This document shows positions 42,443-51,394 of a stretch of DNA of 64,000 bases, piece after piece. The notes below the pieces were generated by a model. It saw nothing but the letters and a program-made list of their open reading frames with translations. It searched no databases and was not told the DNA's origin. Position 1 is the stretch's first letter, and each line of letters opens with the position of its first letter. The DNA is from Prosthecobacter debontii (GTDB lineage: Bacteria; Verrucomicrobiota; Verrucomicrobiia; Verrucomicrobiales; Verrucomicrobiaceae). The stretch is taken from assembly GCF_900167535.1 (NCBI RefSeq), contig NZ_FUYE01000006.1, forward strand, positions 186,001 to 250,000, in the 5' to 3' direction. The position numbers and the translations under genes were made by a program.

Positions 42443-45400
42443 ATGAACATTCGTCTCCCGATGGTTTTTGGGATCCTGTGGGCTGTGGGATTGCCGGTTA
42501 CAGGAGCTTATGCGTTAACAATCGGTGACCGCATTCAGGCCTCAGCCAATCTCAATATTCGCAGTTCGGCCTCCACCAGCGGAAGTCTTCTTGGCACAGC
42601 CGCCGCAGGGGCGCAGGGGGAGATCATTGGGGGGCCGACGTCAGCCAATGGCTACACTTGGTGGCGAGTGGATTGGGATAGCTACTCCACCGGCTGGTCG
42701 GTGGCAGACTACATGACAAAAGTAACAGGAAGTTCACCCGGCAATTTCACCCTGAGTAACAGCTCACCTATTTGGGATACCTCCCCTCCAGCGGGGCCAG
42801 CGGTGCAGCTTAGTTGGACGAGCTCGAGCAATGCCACGAGTTACGAAATATACCGGAATGGCAGCAAGATTTATCCGACTTCAGGCACATTTACTGGCAC
42901 AAGTTTTCGCAACGAAACCGGGCTGACGGGTGGGCAGAGTTACAGCTACTACGTGATTGCCCGTAATGCCTCCGGCAGCCGACAGAGTAATACGCTGAAT
43001 ATTACGATGCCGAATGCGCCTCCCGCGACACCCGCCACTCCAGGTTATCTCGAAGGCCAGTTTTTCGCTTATCGAGTGGAGTTGGGATGGACGGATCAAT
43101 CTTCCAATGAACAGGGATTTAAGGTTGAGCGCCGGATTGGCAGTGGGAGCTGGTCGCAGATCGCCACTGTGGGAGCGGTGAGCGGTTCGGGCAGCAGTGT
43201 TTTCTGGACGGATAACACGGCGAGCCCCAAAACAAGTTACAGCTATCGTGTGTATGCCTACAATGCCCAAGGGAACTCAGGATACACCAATACAACGAGC
43301 TTAACGACGCCCGCAGGCAGACCGGGAAGTTTTACTCTTAGTTCCCAGTCTCCTGTGTGGGATGCCTCACTCCCCGGGCCGAAGGTGCAACTGACCTGGA
43401 CCGCCTCCGCCGATGCGGGTGGCTACGCTTTGTATCGCGATGGCAGCCTGTATATCTCAGGGATTTCCGGCACGAGCTTCCTCAATCAAAGTGGGCTCAA
43501 TGCCGGGCAGACCTACACGTATCATGTGCGGGCTTCGAATTCTGAAGGCACCACAGATTCGAATACCATCACCGTCACCATGCCTCCGGCTCCGCCATCG
43601 GTTCCGGTAACTCCCTACAATCTGGCCGCCGCTGTGAGTGGTCAGGCCATTCAACTCACATGGACGGATGCGTCTAACAATGAGCAGGGATTCAAGATCG
43701 AACGCCGTCCATTCTGGGCACCCGGTTGGGCGGCTCTGGTGACCTTAGGGGCGAATGTCACGAGTTACGTGGATACCACCGTCGCTGCCTCGGAAAGTTA
43801 TGTCTATCGTGTGAGGGCCTACAACAATGTCGGTCCCTCTAACTATTCTAACGACGCCACGGTCACGAGTGCACCCCTGATTCTCCCTCCCGATATTACC
43901 CCTGAAAACTATGCCATAAGCAAGGCGAGTGGCGGGATAGGCACTGCGTTCAATGTCACCTACAACTTGCAAAACCAAGGCGGCACAGCCTCCCAGGCAT
44001 TTACAACAAGAATCAGGCTGAGTGCATCCAGCTCCAAGCCGTCGTCTTCAGATCCTGTCCTCAAAGAGTTCCAGTCATCTGGAATGGCTGTTGGCGAAGT
44101 TCGGAGTGAAAACAGGTCGGTCATTATTCCTTCAGGCACATCTGTGGGAAAAAAATACATTTGGCTGGTTATCGACGCGGAAAGCACGGCTGGGCAGGAT
44201 GCAACTGGCGAAAGCAATGACTCTGTGAGACTATTATTCACTGTGACCGCTCCTTCCCCGGCGATTAGCCTAATTAACGGAGGAGTTCCGGTGGTTGCAG
44301 ATTTTAATAACGATGTTCAGACCATTGATATCGATGGCAGTGGATTTGTCAGTAAACCGACCGTGTCGGTGATTTGGAGCGGAGGTGGCAAAACGCTCAG
44401 CTCCTCTCAAGTCACTTTCGTCAATGAGGGCAAGCTTCAGATTCACATCCAGTTAGGAAAGGTGGCAGATATCTGGAGTGTCCAGGTCAAGAATCCCGAT
44501 GGGCAGCCGTCTTCGCCGACAAATTTTACGGTGACCACCGCTACGGATCATACCCTGCCGACAGTGACTTCATTTACTGCCCAGTCGCTGGCAGTATCGG
44601 ATGGAGAGTCCGTCAATTTACGTTATACTGTAGCGGACTCTGGGGGCGGTGGCCTCGATCGAGTTGAATTGTGGCGGACCAAGGATGCTGGCGGGCAGCC
44701 AGAGGGAGGAAATTGGCAGAAGGTCAAACAAAATCCGGCCTCTGGTTATGGGCCTGTGCAGGGAGCTTTCTCGGATGAGCTTCCTTCTGTCGGCGTTTAC
44801 TGGTATGGTATTCACGTTGTCGATAAGAGTAACAATACGGCGACAGAGACCACATCAGGGAAAGCTCCGCTTCGGATCGAACGGTTGGGAGATCAAGAAA
44901 GTGCCTTTTCTTTCAGTTTTCCCCTCAGTGGGTATGACCCTTACACGGCTCAGATTGTTTCAGTCTTCGATCATGCCAACAACGATGAAGCCAAGGTGAT
45001 CGCCTATACGGGGGAGATGGGGGATGTGGTGGATTACAATGAATCGAGTTCAAAGCCCTACAGTTTCAAAAAGTCTGACGGCTCCTCCTTCCGCATCAAT
45101 GGATACTATCAAGGCACTCAGATGACGGGGCCGGGGACCCTCAACTATGATGGTCACCGAGGTTATGACTATAAAGTAGAGGCGGGCACACTTGTATGTG
45201 CGGCAGCAGATGGAATTGTCGTGAAGACGGATCCAGATAACACCACCGCCGCCGGTAAATTTATTCGCCTGGATCATGCCGATGTGGGTTATCAAACCCA
45301 ATACCTCCACCTGAGCAGAATCGATGTCACAGTCGGCCAGCAGATCACTCGCGGTGATGTGATTGGGCTGTCTGGGAATACGGCCGGGGCGCAGTCTGTC

Positions 45401-48400
45401 GGTGCCCATTTGCACTTTGAAGTCAAAAAAAGGGACGGTGAAATCCCAGTGGATCCTTATGGATGGGCGGGGCAAGGCCCCGATCCCTACACACGGGCGA
45501 CGAACCGATTGCTATGGCAAAAAAGCCGCCAGCCGAAACCGAAGGTGAAACACATCAAACCCTACACGGTCACAGGTTCCAAGAGTGCCCAGGAGTTCAC
45601 TCTTGAGGGGGAAGGCTTGACTCACGCATCCACCATCGAGGTGGCTTATCGCGATACGAATTACGAATTTGTTAAAATCAAAAATAAGCCGGTCTTGAAT
45701 GGTGATTCTCAGATGACGTTCCGTCTCACGGTGGGACTCGAAAGTGACACATGGCAGGTGCGGGTGAACTCTGGAAGTGGGCCCAGCAACATTGATACAT
45801 TCACCGTGATAGCGCCTACAGAACCGAAAACCCCTTCATTGACCCTCGTCAATGGTGGCGAATTGATGCGCTTTGATCGCCCTCGCTATTTTACGCTTCA
45901 CGAGCTCCATTTTGGAGTTCCGTCCGCAGATCAGCGTTCCGGGCTTGAGACTCTGCTCAGTTATATTGAAAATGACCCTGGATTGCCTTTGGATGCTAAC
46001 TTTAAACATTTGCGCTGGGCTGCTTATATTTTGGCGACCACTCGACATGAAACAGGGAGAGTTTACCAACCGATTCCAGAAAAATGGGATACGAGGCTCC
46101 TGCAATTGAGAGATGCTAAGCCAGCCTATGCCGCTGCAACAGCGGTTGACTATTTTAATTACTGGTATGCAGGCGTGAATGGTAACGGAAATGAGGCTTC
46201 AAATGACGGCTACACCTATCGTGGTCGAGGGTATGTGCAGCTGACAGGTCGGGGTAACTATTCTTTGTTAGGTCGTTCTTTAGGCATTGATTTGGAGCAT
46301 GATCCTGATAAGGCTCTCGTTGCTGATGTTTCGTATCGAATCATGTCTCACGGGATGCTTCATGGCTCGTTTACAGGCGTTGGTCTTGGCAACTATATCA
46401 CCGATACGGTAACGGATTACTTTAATGCCCGCAAAGTGGTCAATGGATTGGACAAGGCTGAATCGATTGGAGATGCAGCGACAAGGTTTGAATCCATTTT
46501 GAGAGAGAGTCTGATCAATACCTCTTCATTGTTGGTCGCTCCGGAGTTGGAGACCTCGGTTAGTGCGACGACGTCTTTATCCGTTTCGTCGGATCTTGGC
46601 GTCACTTACAGCGCGAAAGGCTTGCCCTCCGGCATGAAGATCGATGCAAAAACGGGAGTCATCTCAGGAAATGCGACCAAGGTAGGCCGCTACAGTATCG
46701 CAGTGTCCGCCTCGAATGCTGCTGGGAGTAGTGAGCCGCTGGTGTTGAGTCTGGATGTCGATTCACTGCCGCAAGGAGTCATCGGGAGTTTTGAAGCCCT
46801 GGTATCAGCCCAAGAGGGCCTGAATGACAATTTGGGAGGCCGCCTTCAGTTGAACGTGACGACTGCTGGACAGGTCAGTGGCCGACTGACGCTAGGAGAC
46901 GTCGCTTTGCCTTTCAGGGCATTTGTCGATATGCAGCCAGGTGACATCCCTCGCATTAAGGCTCAGCTAGCAAGGAAGGGCCTACAGTCCGTTCAGCTAG
47001 ATCTTGAACTCGATCCCACGGCCGGCACGTTGGCTGGCATCGTCACGGCAGGCACAGACTCAGCCAGCGTCGAAGGTTACCGAAATCCCTGGGCGGCGGG
47101 GGGTAATGTGTGGGCAGGGTATTACACGCAGACTTTGGATCTCATACCTGAGTCGGTGGGCGATCCTGGCATTCCCCAGGGCAATGGTTGGGCGAGCTTG
47201 AAGGTGGATGCGAAGGGGAATGCCCGCTGGGCAGGCGTCTTGGCCGATGGCACGAAGATCACCTCGGCTTCGGTCACCAGTGCCGATGGAAGGGTGACGT
47301 GGTATAACTATTTGTATGGAAAGGAGGGTGGCTCCGTGGTCGGGCAAGCCCAGATCACTTCCGCGGAAGGTTCTCCATTGGATGGCGTTTTGGATTGGGT
47401 GAAGAAGCCTAGCGCCAGCAGTAAGGTGCGCAGCTATCGTCAGGGATTCGGTTTGGCAGAGCCCGTGGCACTGGCCTTATCGGGGGGGCTCTACACGGCT
47501 CCGGCGGGTGCAGTGCTGGGGGTGGCAGATACGTCTCCCAATGTGCGTGTGTCGTTTGCGGAAGGTGGCATCGAGCAGAGTGCGGTCCTGCCGGATGTGG
47601 CGTTGCAGGTCGATGTACGCAACCGTGTCCTGCTACCGGCTGCGGAGGCCAATCCAGGGCGGCTCAAGCTGAGTTTGAAGGCCAGCACGGGTTACTTCAG
47701 CGGCGGTTTTCAGGTCGCGGATCAGCTTTCGTCTGACAGCAAGCCTCTGGTGCGCAGCGCGGCTTTCCAGGGCATGCTGGTCCCACGTCTGGGCCTGGGG
47801 GCGGGTTTCTTCCTCCTGCCTCAGATGCCAGATGCCACTGCGACACCTCCGACGACGGCTAAGACCTCGCCGATCCTTTCCGGGCAGGTGCTTTTCGAGC
47901 CCTTCACAAACGAAGACCCAGACGTCACCGCTTTCACCGATGATTTTAACCGCGCTGATGCTGCAGGGGTGGGCAATGGCTGGCTGAATGCCACCTCGCG
48001 GGTGGATAAGGGCTGGACGGACGGTGGGGCGGTCAGTGGCACGCTGCGGATCGTGAATCAGTGTGCGGAGAATTCTCAGACCACCGGCACTGCAGCCATC
48101 TATCGCGGCTTTGATCACTCGGCGGGCGTGCGGGTGAAGGCGACCTTCAGTCATGTGAATGGTTTTGGCTCGCTGCAAAGGCGCTTCCTGCATTGTCTCG
48201 GCGTGCGCAGCAACGGTCAGATCGGCGATGGCCTGGCCGTGATGTTTTATCGCGCGGACCAGGGCTACAGCAACTCCACCGTGCTTCTTTTCGACGGGGC
48301 AACGGAGGTAGCGAAGATCGCCACGGACTTTCAGTTCAGCGAGTGGATCCGGGCCGAGGTGGAATTCCGCACGGATGGCAGTGTGCAGGTGAATGTGGCC

Positions 48401-48547
48401 AATGCCGATGGAACGGAGGGGCAGCAGACACTCAGTTTCCCCGCACGCCCAGTGAACGCCTCGGGCTCGAACGTGATCTTTGTGGTCAATGGCTGCTCTG
48501 GCCCGCTGAAGGGCTGGGTGGACGATGTGACCTTGGAAAAGTTCTAG
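42443..48547 (+). CDS. Giant secreted M23 peptidase / GH19-like wall hydrolase
   Basis: 2034 residues with a signal peptide (MVFGILWAVGLPVTGAYA). Domains in order: SH3b (about 25-95; LNIRSSAST), four fibronectin-III-like domains (about 95-480), CARDB (about 480-600), an IPT/Ig-like part, then an M23 (LytM) metallopeptidase (about 890-1010) with HRGYDY and HLHFE zinc ligands. After a second IPT-like domain comes a GH19/endolysin-like domain (about 1145-1350) with ATTRHETG and YRGRGYVQLTGRGNY, the GH19 signature. A putative-Ig domain, the shared C-terminal module (about 1443-1826) and a LamG-like domain (about 1833-2034) end it. Two peptidoglycan- or chitin-cutting activities in one protein with many adhesion modules suggest predation, remodelling or a surface-displayed lytic function. 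By eye its GC content is lower than its neighbours. Confidence 0.85.
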   Translation: MNIRLPMVFGILWAVGLPVTGAYALTIGDRIQASANLNIRSSASTSGSLLGTAAAGAQGEIIGGPTSANGYTWWRVDWDSYSTGWSVADYMTKVTGSSPGNFTLSNSSPIWDTSPPAGPAVQLSWTSSSNATSYEIYRNGSKIYPTSGTFTGTSFRNETGLTGGQSYSYYVIARNASGSRQSNTLNITMPNAPPATPATPGYLEGQFFAYRVELGWTDQSSNEQGFKVERRIGSGSWSQIATVGAVSGSGSSVFWTDNTASPKTSYSYRVYAYNAQGNSGYTNTTSLTTPAGRPGSFTLSSQSPVWDASLPGPKVQLTWTASADAGGYALYRDGSLYISGISGTSFLNQSGLNAGQTYTYHVRASNSEGTTDSNTITVTMPPAPPSVPVTPYNLAAAVSGQAIQLTWTDASNNEQGFKIERRPFWAPGWAALVTLGANVTSYVDTTVAASESYVYRVRAYNNVGPSNYSNDATVTSAPLILPPDITPENYAISKASGGIGTAFNVTYNLQNQGGTASQAFTTRIRLSASSSKPSSSDPVLKEFQSSGMAVGEVRSENRSVIIPSGTSVGKKYIWLVIDAESTAGQDATGESNDSVRLLFTVTAPSPAISLINGGVPVVADFNNDVQTIDIDGSGFVSKPTVSVIWSGGGKTLSSSQVTFVNEGKLQIHIQLGKVADIWSVQVKNPDGQPSSPTNFTVTTATDHTLPTVTSFTAQSLAVSDGESVNLRYTVADSGGGGLDRVELWRTKDAGGQPEGGNWQKVKQNPASGYGPVQGAFSDELPSVGVYWYGIHVVDKSNNTATETTSGKAPLRIERLGDQESAFSFSFPLSGYDPYTAQIVSVFDHANNDEAKVIAYTGEMGDVVDYNESSSKPYSFKKSDGSSFRINGYYQGTQMTGPGTLNYDGHRGYDYKVEAGTLVCAAADGIVVKTDPDNTTAAGKFIRLDHADVGYQTQYLHLSRIDVTVGQQITRGDVIGLSGNTAGAQSVGAHLHFEVKKRDGEIPVDPYGWAGQGPDPYTRATNRLLWQKSRQPKPKVKHIKPYTVTGSKSAQEFTLEGEGLTHASTIEVAYRDTNYEFVKIKNKPVLNGDSQMTFRLTVGLESDTWQVRVNSGSGPSNIDTFTVIAPTEPKTPSLTLVNGGELMRFDRPRYFTLHELHFGVPSADQRSGLETLLSYIENDPGLPLDANFKHLRWAAYILATTRHETGRVYQPIPEKWDTRLLQLRDAKPAYAAATAVDYFNYWYAGVNGNGNEASNDGYTYRGRGYVQLTGRGNYSLLGRSLGIDLEHDPDKALVADVSYRIMSHGMLHGSFTGVGLGNYITDTVTDYFNARKVVNGLDKAESIGDAATRFESILRESLINTSSLLVAPELETSVSATTSLSVSSDLGVTYSAKGLPSGMKIDAKTGVISGNATKVGRYSIAVSASNAAGSSEPLVLSLDVDSLPQGVIGSFEALVSAQEGLNDNLGGRLQLNVTTAGQVSGRLTLGDVALPFRAFVDMQPGDIPRIKAQLARKGLQSVQLDLELDPTAGTLAGIVTAGTDSASVEGYRNPWAAGGNVWAGYYTQTLDLIPESVGDPGIPQGNGWASLKVDAKGNARWAGVLADGTKITSASVTSADGRVTWYNYLYGKEGGSVVGQAQITSAEGSPLDGVLDWVKKPSASSKVRSYRQGFGLAEPVALALSGGLYTAPAGAVLGVADTSPNVRVSFAEGGIEQSAVLPDVALQVDVRNRVLLPAAEANPGRLKLSLKASTGYFSGGFQVADQLSSDSKPLVRSAAFQGMLVPRLGLGAGFFLLPQMPDATATPPTTAKTSPILSGQVLFEPFTNEDPDVTAFTDDFNRADAAGVGNGWLNATSRVDKGWTDGGAVSGTLRIVNQCAENSQTTGTAAIYRGFDHSAGVRVKATFSHVNGFGSLQRRFLHCLGVRSNGQIGDGLAVMFYRADQGYSNSTVLLFDGATEVAKIATDFQFSEWIRAEVEFRTDGSVQVNVANADGTEGQQTLSFPARPVNASGSNVIFVVNGCSGPLKGWVDDVTLEKF

Positions 48548-48553
48548 ACTCAC

Positions 48554-48778
48554 ATGGGGGCTGCTAAAAACGTGCCTGCAAATGAGCTCACCCTGACACG
48601 TGATCAAATGGCTCGCTGGAAACAGGATGCCCAGGCCAGCCGTGATAGCCTGGAACTCTATGTGGAGAGTGAGCTCCTGGCCCTTTTAACTCCCGAGCAG
48701 ATCCGCCAGGTGATGGATCTGCGGAACAAGAATCGGAAGGCGGAACGGACCCGATACCTCAACAACCTCACGGAATGA
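48554..48778 (+). CDS. Small helical protein
   Basis: 74 residues beginning MGAAKNVPANELTLTRDQMA, six bases after the giant hydrolase stop. It is predicted mostly helical with a charged C-terminus (LLTPEQIRQVMDLRNKNRKA). Close spacing suggests co-transcription. LTPEQ...M..R resembles Spy/CpxP- or Zn-resistance-type helices (LTPEQRxxM), but it has no signal peptide. Function unknown. Confidence 0.5.
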   Translation: MGAAKNVPANELTLTRDQMARWKQDAQASRDSLELYVESELLALLTPEQIRQVMDLRNKNRKAERTRYLNNLTE

Positions 48779-49197
48779 TGACGCAGTCGCCCGTTCGGGA
48801 AGTTGTTATGGAGCACTTGGCCTGGAGGTGATGATGGATTTTTGGTTCGTCGATCCGGCAGTCGCTTCTCATACGCTGGTGGACGGAGGTGCTCAAGGTT
48901 GGGTTGAAACGGGCCGTTGACACAGACGTCTTGCCAGCCAAAGCCGTGAGCGATGGTTTTCAGGCTCTTCCTCCTTGTTATTTTGGGAATCCCCTTGTCG
49001 GCATGTACTCCCTTCACCCACGGCTCAGCGGCCCACAGCAAACCCACGCGTGCTCCCATGGATCGGCCCGGCATGAAAGGACGGAAGGATCTGCTGTGAA
49101 AAAGAACGGAGATGCGGCGGCGTGGGCGAGGTCAAATAGCACGCGGTGTGAGTCCGCCATTGAAGACGAAGCGGACCGCAGTTTAGGTTCGGGCTCT
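48779..49197. other. Intergenic stretch without recognised content
   Basis: 419 bases. The reading frame of the next gene is open from 48889, but its composition (Cys, His and Pro scattered) is not protein-like. No repeat family of this window was recognised here. Confidence 0.4.
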
Positions 49198-50415
49198 ATG
49201 CCGCCGACCATCGCCTACATCTCTCAGGGAAAGCTTTTTATGAAGCCGGCAGTCGGTGGTGAGGTGGAGATCGTCTCCGACTTCGTGCGGAGTCTGAAGC
49301 AACGCCTGAAGAGTGTGGAGGATCGCCAAGCCTTTCGCGGGAGTGGCAGCGGGGCCGCTTTCATGCGTGGAGGTGTGGGCTCGGGGGGGGCGACGGTGGA
49401 GGATACCTTTTTTGCCGAGTTCTCGGCCGTGGCTTCTGGTGTGGGGCCTAACCAAGTGTGCTATGCCATCGATGCGGGGGATGTCCGTGGCTTGTTCGTG
49501 TATGATCTGGCGGAGAAGTATGAGCGCCGTGTCTTGCATGGGCCGAGGCATCGCTTCGCCGCTCTGGATGTGCGGCAGGAGGAGGGGACGCAGGTCTGGC
49601 TGGTGGCGGCGGCCCAGGATCATGGAGATAGCCGGATCGGCCTCTTCCGGCCTGATGTCGGCGGTGGAGTGCAGGAGCTTACGGAGGGGGACTCTCTGGA
49701 TTCCTACCCCTGTTGGTTGCCCGAGGGACAGCGGGGCTTTGTCTATCAGACCAGCGGCATCGCCCGGCAGGCTCATGGCCCGGAGTGGGCGGGCCTGGGT
49801 CCGGCCTCCCTTCAGCGCATCCACCTGGACACAGGGAGCCTGGAGACGGTGGCGGAGGATGACCGCTATGATTTCCTCTGCCCAGCCTATGGGCGTGACG
49901 GATCTCTGTATTATCTGAAGCGGCCCTACGTGCCTTTCCACCGAGTGCCGCTGTGGCAGCAAGGGCTGGACGTGCTCTTGTTTCCTTTCCGTCTGCTGCG
50001 GGCGGTGGTGGCGTTTTTGAATGTGTTTTCCGTGTTCTTTTCTGGCAAGCCGCTGCAGACAGCAGGGCAGGGGCCACGGCGCGAGGGGCCGGACCCGAAA
50101 GCGGTCTTCCTGCACGGACGCTGGGTGCGGATGGAAAAGCAGATGCGGGATGCTGCCGTGGATGAGATGACCTCCGCCGTGCCGAAGAACTGGGAACTCA
50201 TCCGCCAGACGCCGGAGGGACTCACGACGTCTGTGCTGACCGGCGTCATGGCTTTCACCGTGGCATCGGACGGCAGTCTGATCTACTCCAATGGCCGTGG
50301 CGTCTGGGCCGTGGATGGCCAGGGCGGCAAGCCCGTGAAACTCAGCAGCCGCAGCCTCGTCACCGCCCTCTGTGTGGTGGAGGGGGACAGCCCTCCCGCC
50401 GCTGCCCACACCTGA
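49198..50415 (+). CDS. Propeller-like hypothetical protein
   Basis: 405 residues from ATG 49198 (MPPTIAYISQGKLFMKPAVG). It shows TolB/WD40-like blades: SRIGLFRPDVGGGVQELTEG, DSYPCWLPEGQRGFVYQTSG, YDFLCPAYGRDGSLYYLKRP, then VASDGSLIYSNGRGVWAV near the end. A hydrophobic stretch at about 260-290 (LDVLLFPFRLLRAVVAFLNV then FSVFF) could be a membrane or re-entrant helix. No signal peptide. The role is not recognised; interaction scaffolding is typical for the fold. A 600-residue frame on the opposite strand is a shadow of this GC-rich gene. Confidence 0.7.
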   Translation: MPPTIAYISQGKLFMKPAVGGEVEIVSDFVRSLKQRLKSVEDRQAFRGSGSGAAFMRGGVGSGGATVEDTFFAEFSAVASGVGPNQVCYAIDAGDVRGLFVYDLAEKYERRVLHGPRHRFAALDVRQEEGTQVWLVAAAQDHGDSRIGLFRPDVGGGVQELTEGDSLDSYPCWLPEGQRGFVYQTSGIARQAHGPEWAGLGPASLQRIHLDTGSLETVAEDDRYDFLCPAYGRDGSLYYLKRPYVPFHRVPLWQQGLDVLLFPFRLLRAVVAFLNVFSVFFSGKPLQTAGQGPRREGPDPKAVFLHGRWVRMEKQMRDAAVDEMTSAVPKNWELIRQTPEGLTTSVLTGVMAFTVASDGSLIYSNGRGVWAVDGQGGKPVKLSSRSLVTALCVVEGDSPPAAAHT

Positions 50416-50542
50416 CCGAATCTTCTGAGGCGGACGCAAGCTCAAAGATGGATCGCGACCCCAACCTTTCATTGACGAGGCGGACGTTGGGGCCTCAGTA
50501 AGGGCCTGATCAGCGGTGCACTCATCGAGCCAAAAACTCCCT

Positions 50543-51166
50543 ATGAACGCTCTCTCCCCCCGACTTCTCCTCCTCGCCCTGCCGTGTTGCTTGCTCATCA
50601 GTTGTGCCACCAGCACACGGTATGTGGAGGTGACGGTGCCGGAGGGCAGCCGCCTCGGCGGCGGGGGCAGGTTTGAGATCACGCAGGTGACGGATGCGCG
50701 GCGGTTTGAAACGAATCCCGATGAACCCTCCACCCCCTCCATCGGTGGGCAGACGAAGAAGGGCACGCCGCAGGAGCGCATCGTCGGGCGGCAGCGCGGC
50801 AGCTTCGGCCAGGCGTTTGGCAATGTGCTCCTGGTGCAGGGGCAGACCGTGCCGGAGCGTGTGCAGGCGCTGCTCACAGAGGGCCTAGCCCGGCGTGGCC
50901 ATAGCCTAGCAGCGGGCGGCATCCCGCTGCAGGTGGAGGTGCAGCAGTTTTGGGCCTGGATGAATCCCGGTATGTGGACCATCACCCTGGAGGCAAAGAT
51001 CGAGTGCGTGGTGCACCTGCGCGGCGGGCGTCAGCTCCGGGTGCGCGGTCATGGCGAGAACTACTGCCAAGCTGCCACGGATACGAACTGGCGCCAAGCC
51101 TATGAGTTCACCGTGGAGGACTTCCTGAAAAACCTCAGCACCGAGCTGGATGCGGCGGGGTATTGA
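50543..51166 (+). CDS. Putative lipoprotein (YajG-like)
   Basis: 207 residues from ATG 50543 with lipobox LISC (Cys21), so probably membrane anchored. The mature part opens with TSTRYVEVTVPEGSRLGGGG, then FEITQVTDARRFETNP, and contains VPERVQALLTEGLARRGHSL and PLQVEVQQFWAWMNPGMWTI, the layout of uncharacterised YajG-type lipoproteins that alternate a strand and an amphipathic helix. It could belong to an ABC-type or envelope-biogenesis complex, but no partner lies beside it. The leader (50416-50542) contains CCCCAAC/GTTGGGG inverted segments and two GAGGCGGACG words. Confidence 0.65.
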   Translation: MNALSPRLLLLALPCCLLISCATSTRYVEVTVPEGSRLGGGGRFEITQVTDARRFETNPDEPSTPSIGGQTKKGTPQERIVGRQRGSFGQAFGNVLLVQGQTVPERVQALLTEGLARRGHSLAAGGIPLQVEVQQFWAWMNPGMWTITLEAKIECVVHLRGGRQLRVRGHGENYCQAATDTNWRQAYEFTVEDFLKNLSTELDAAGY

Positions 51167-51394
51167 CTTTGGGGCGAACCTGCCCCCCGGCCTCCAGAGT
51201 TGAATTCGTGATGATTTTCCCATCCGGCGGCGGGTGAAAGAGACGTGGGTGGGCACTTTCTCTGCCTTGTTTTGTCACACTCGTCGTGGGAGGGTGTAGT
51301 TGAGGAACAGCGTGCGGGTTTGCTCATGGCCTGTCCAGGGGTTAGGCGGCACGCGGTTGTCTCTGCCGTTTCTTGATTTATTGGATTTTTTGTT

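Noticed and set aside
49183-50985. 600-residue open frame on the minus strand
   Set aside because: It lies opposite the propeller-like gene and the lipoprotein gene, is rich in Arg, His and Pro, shows no domain, and disappears as a by-product of the GC-rich third positions on the other strand.
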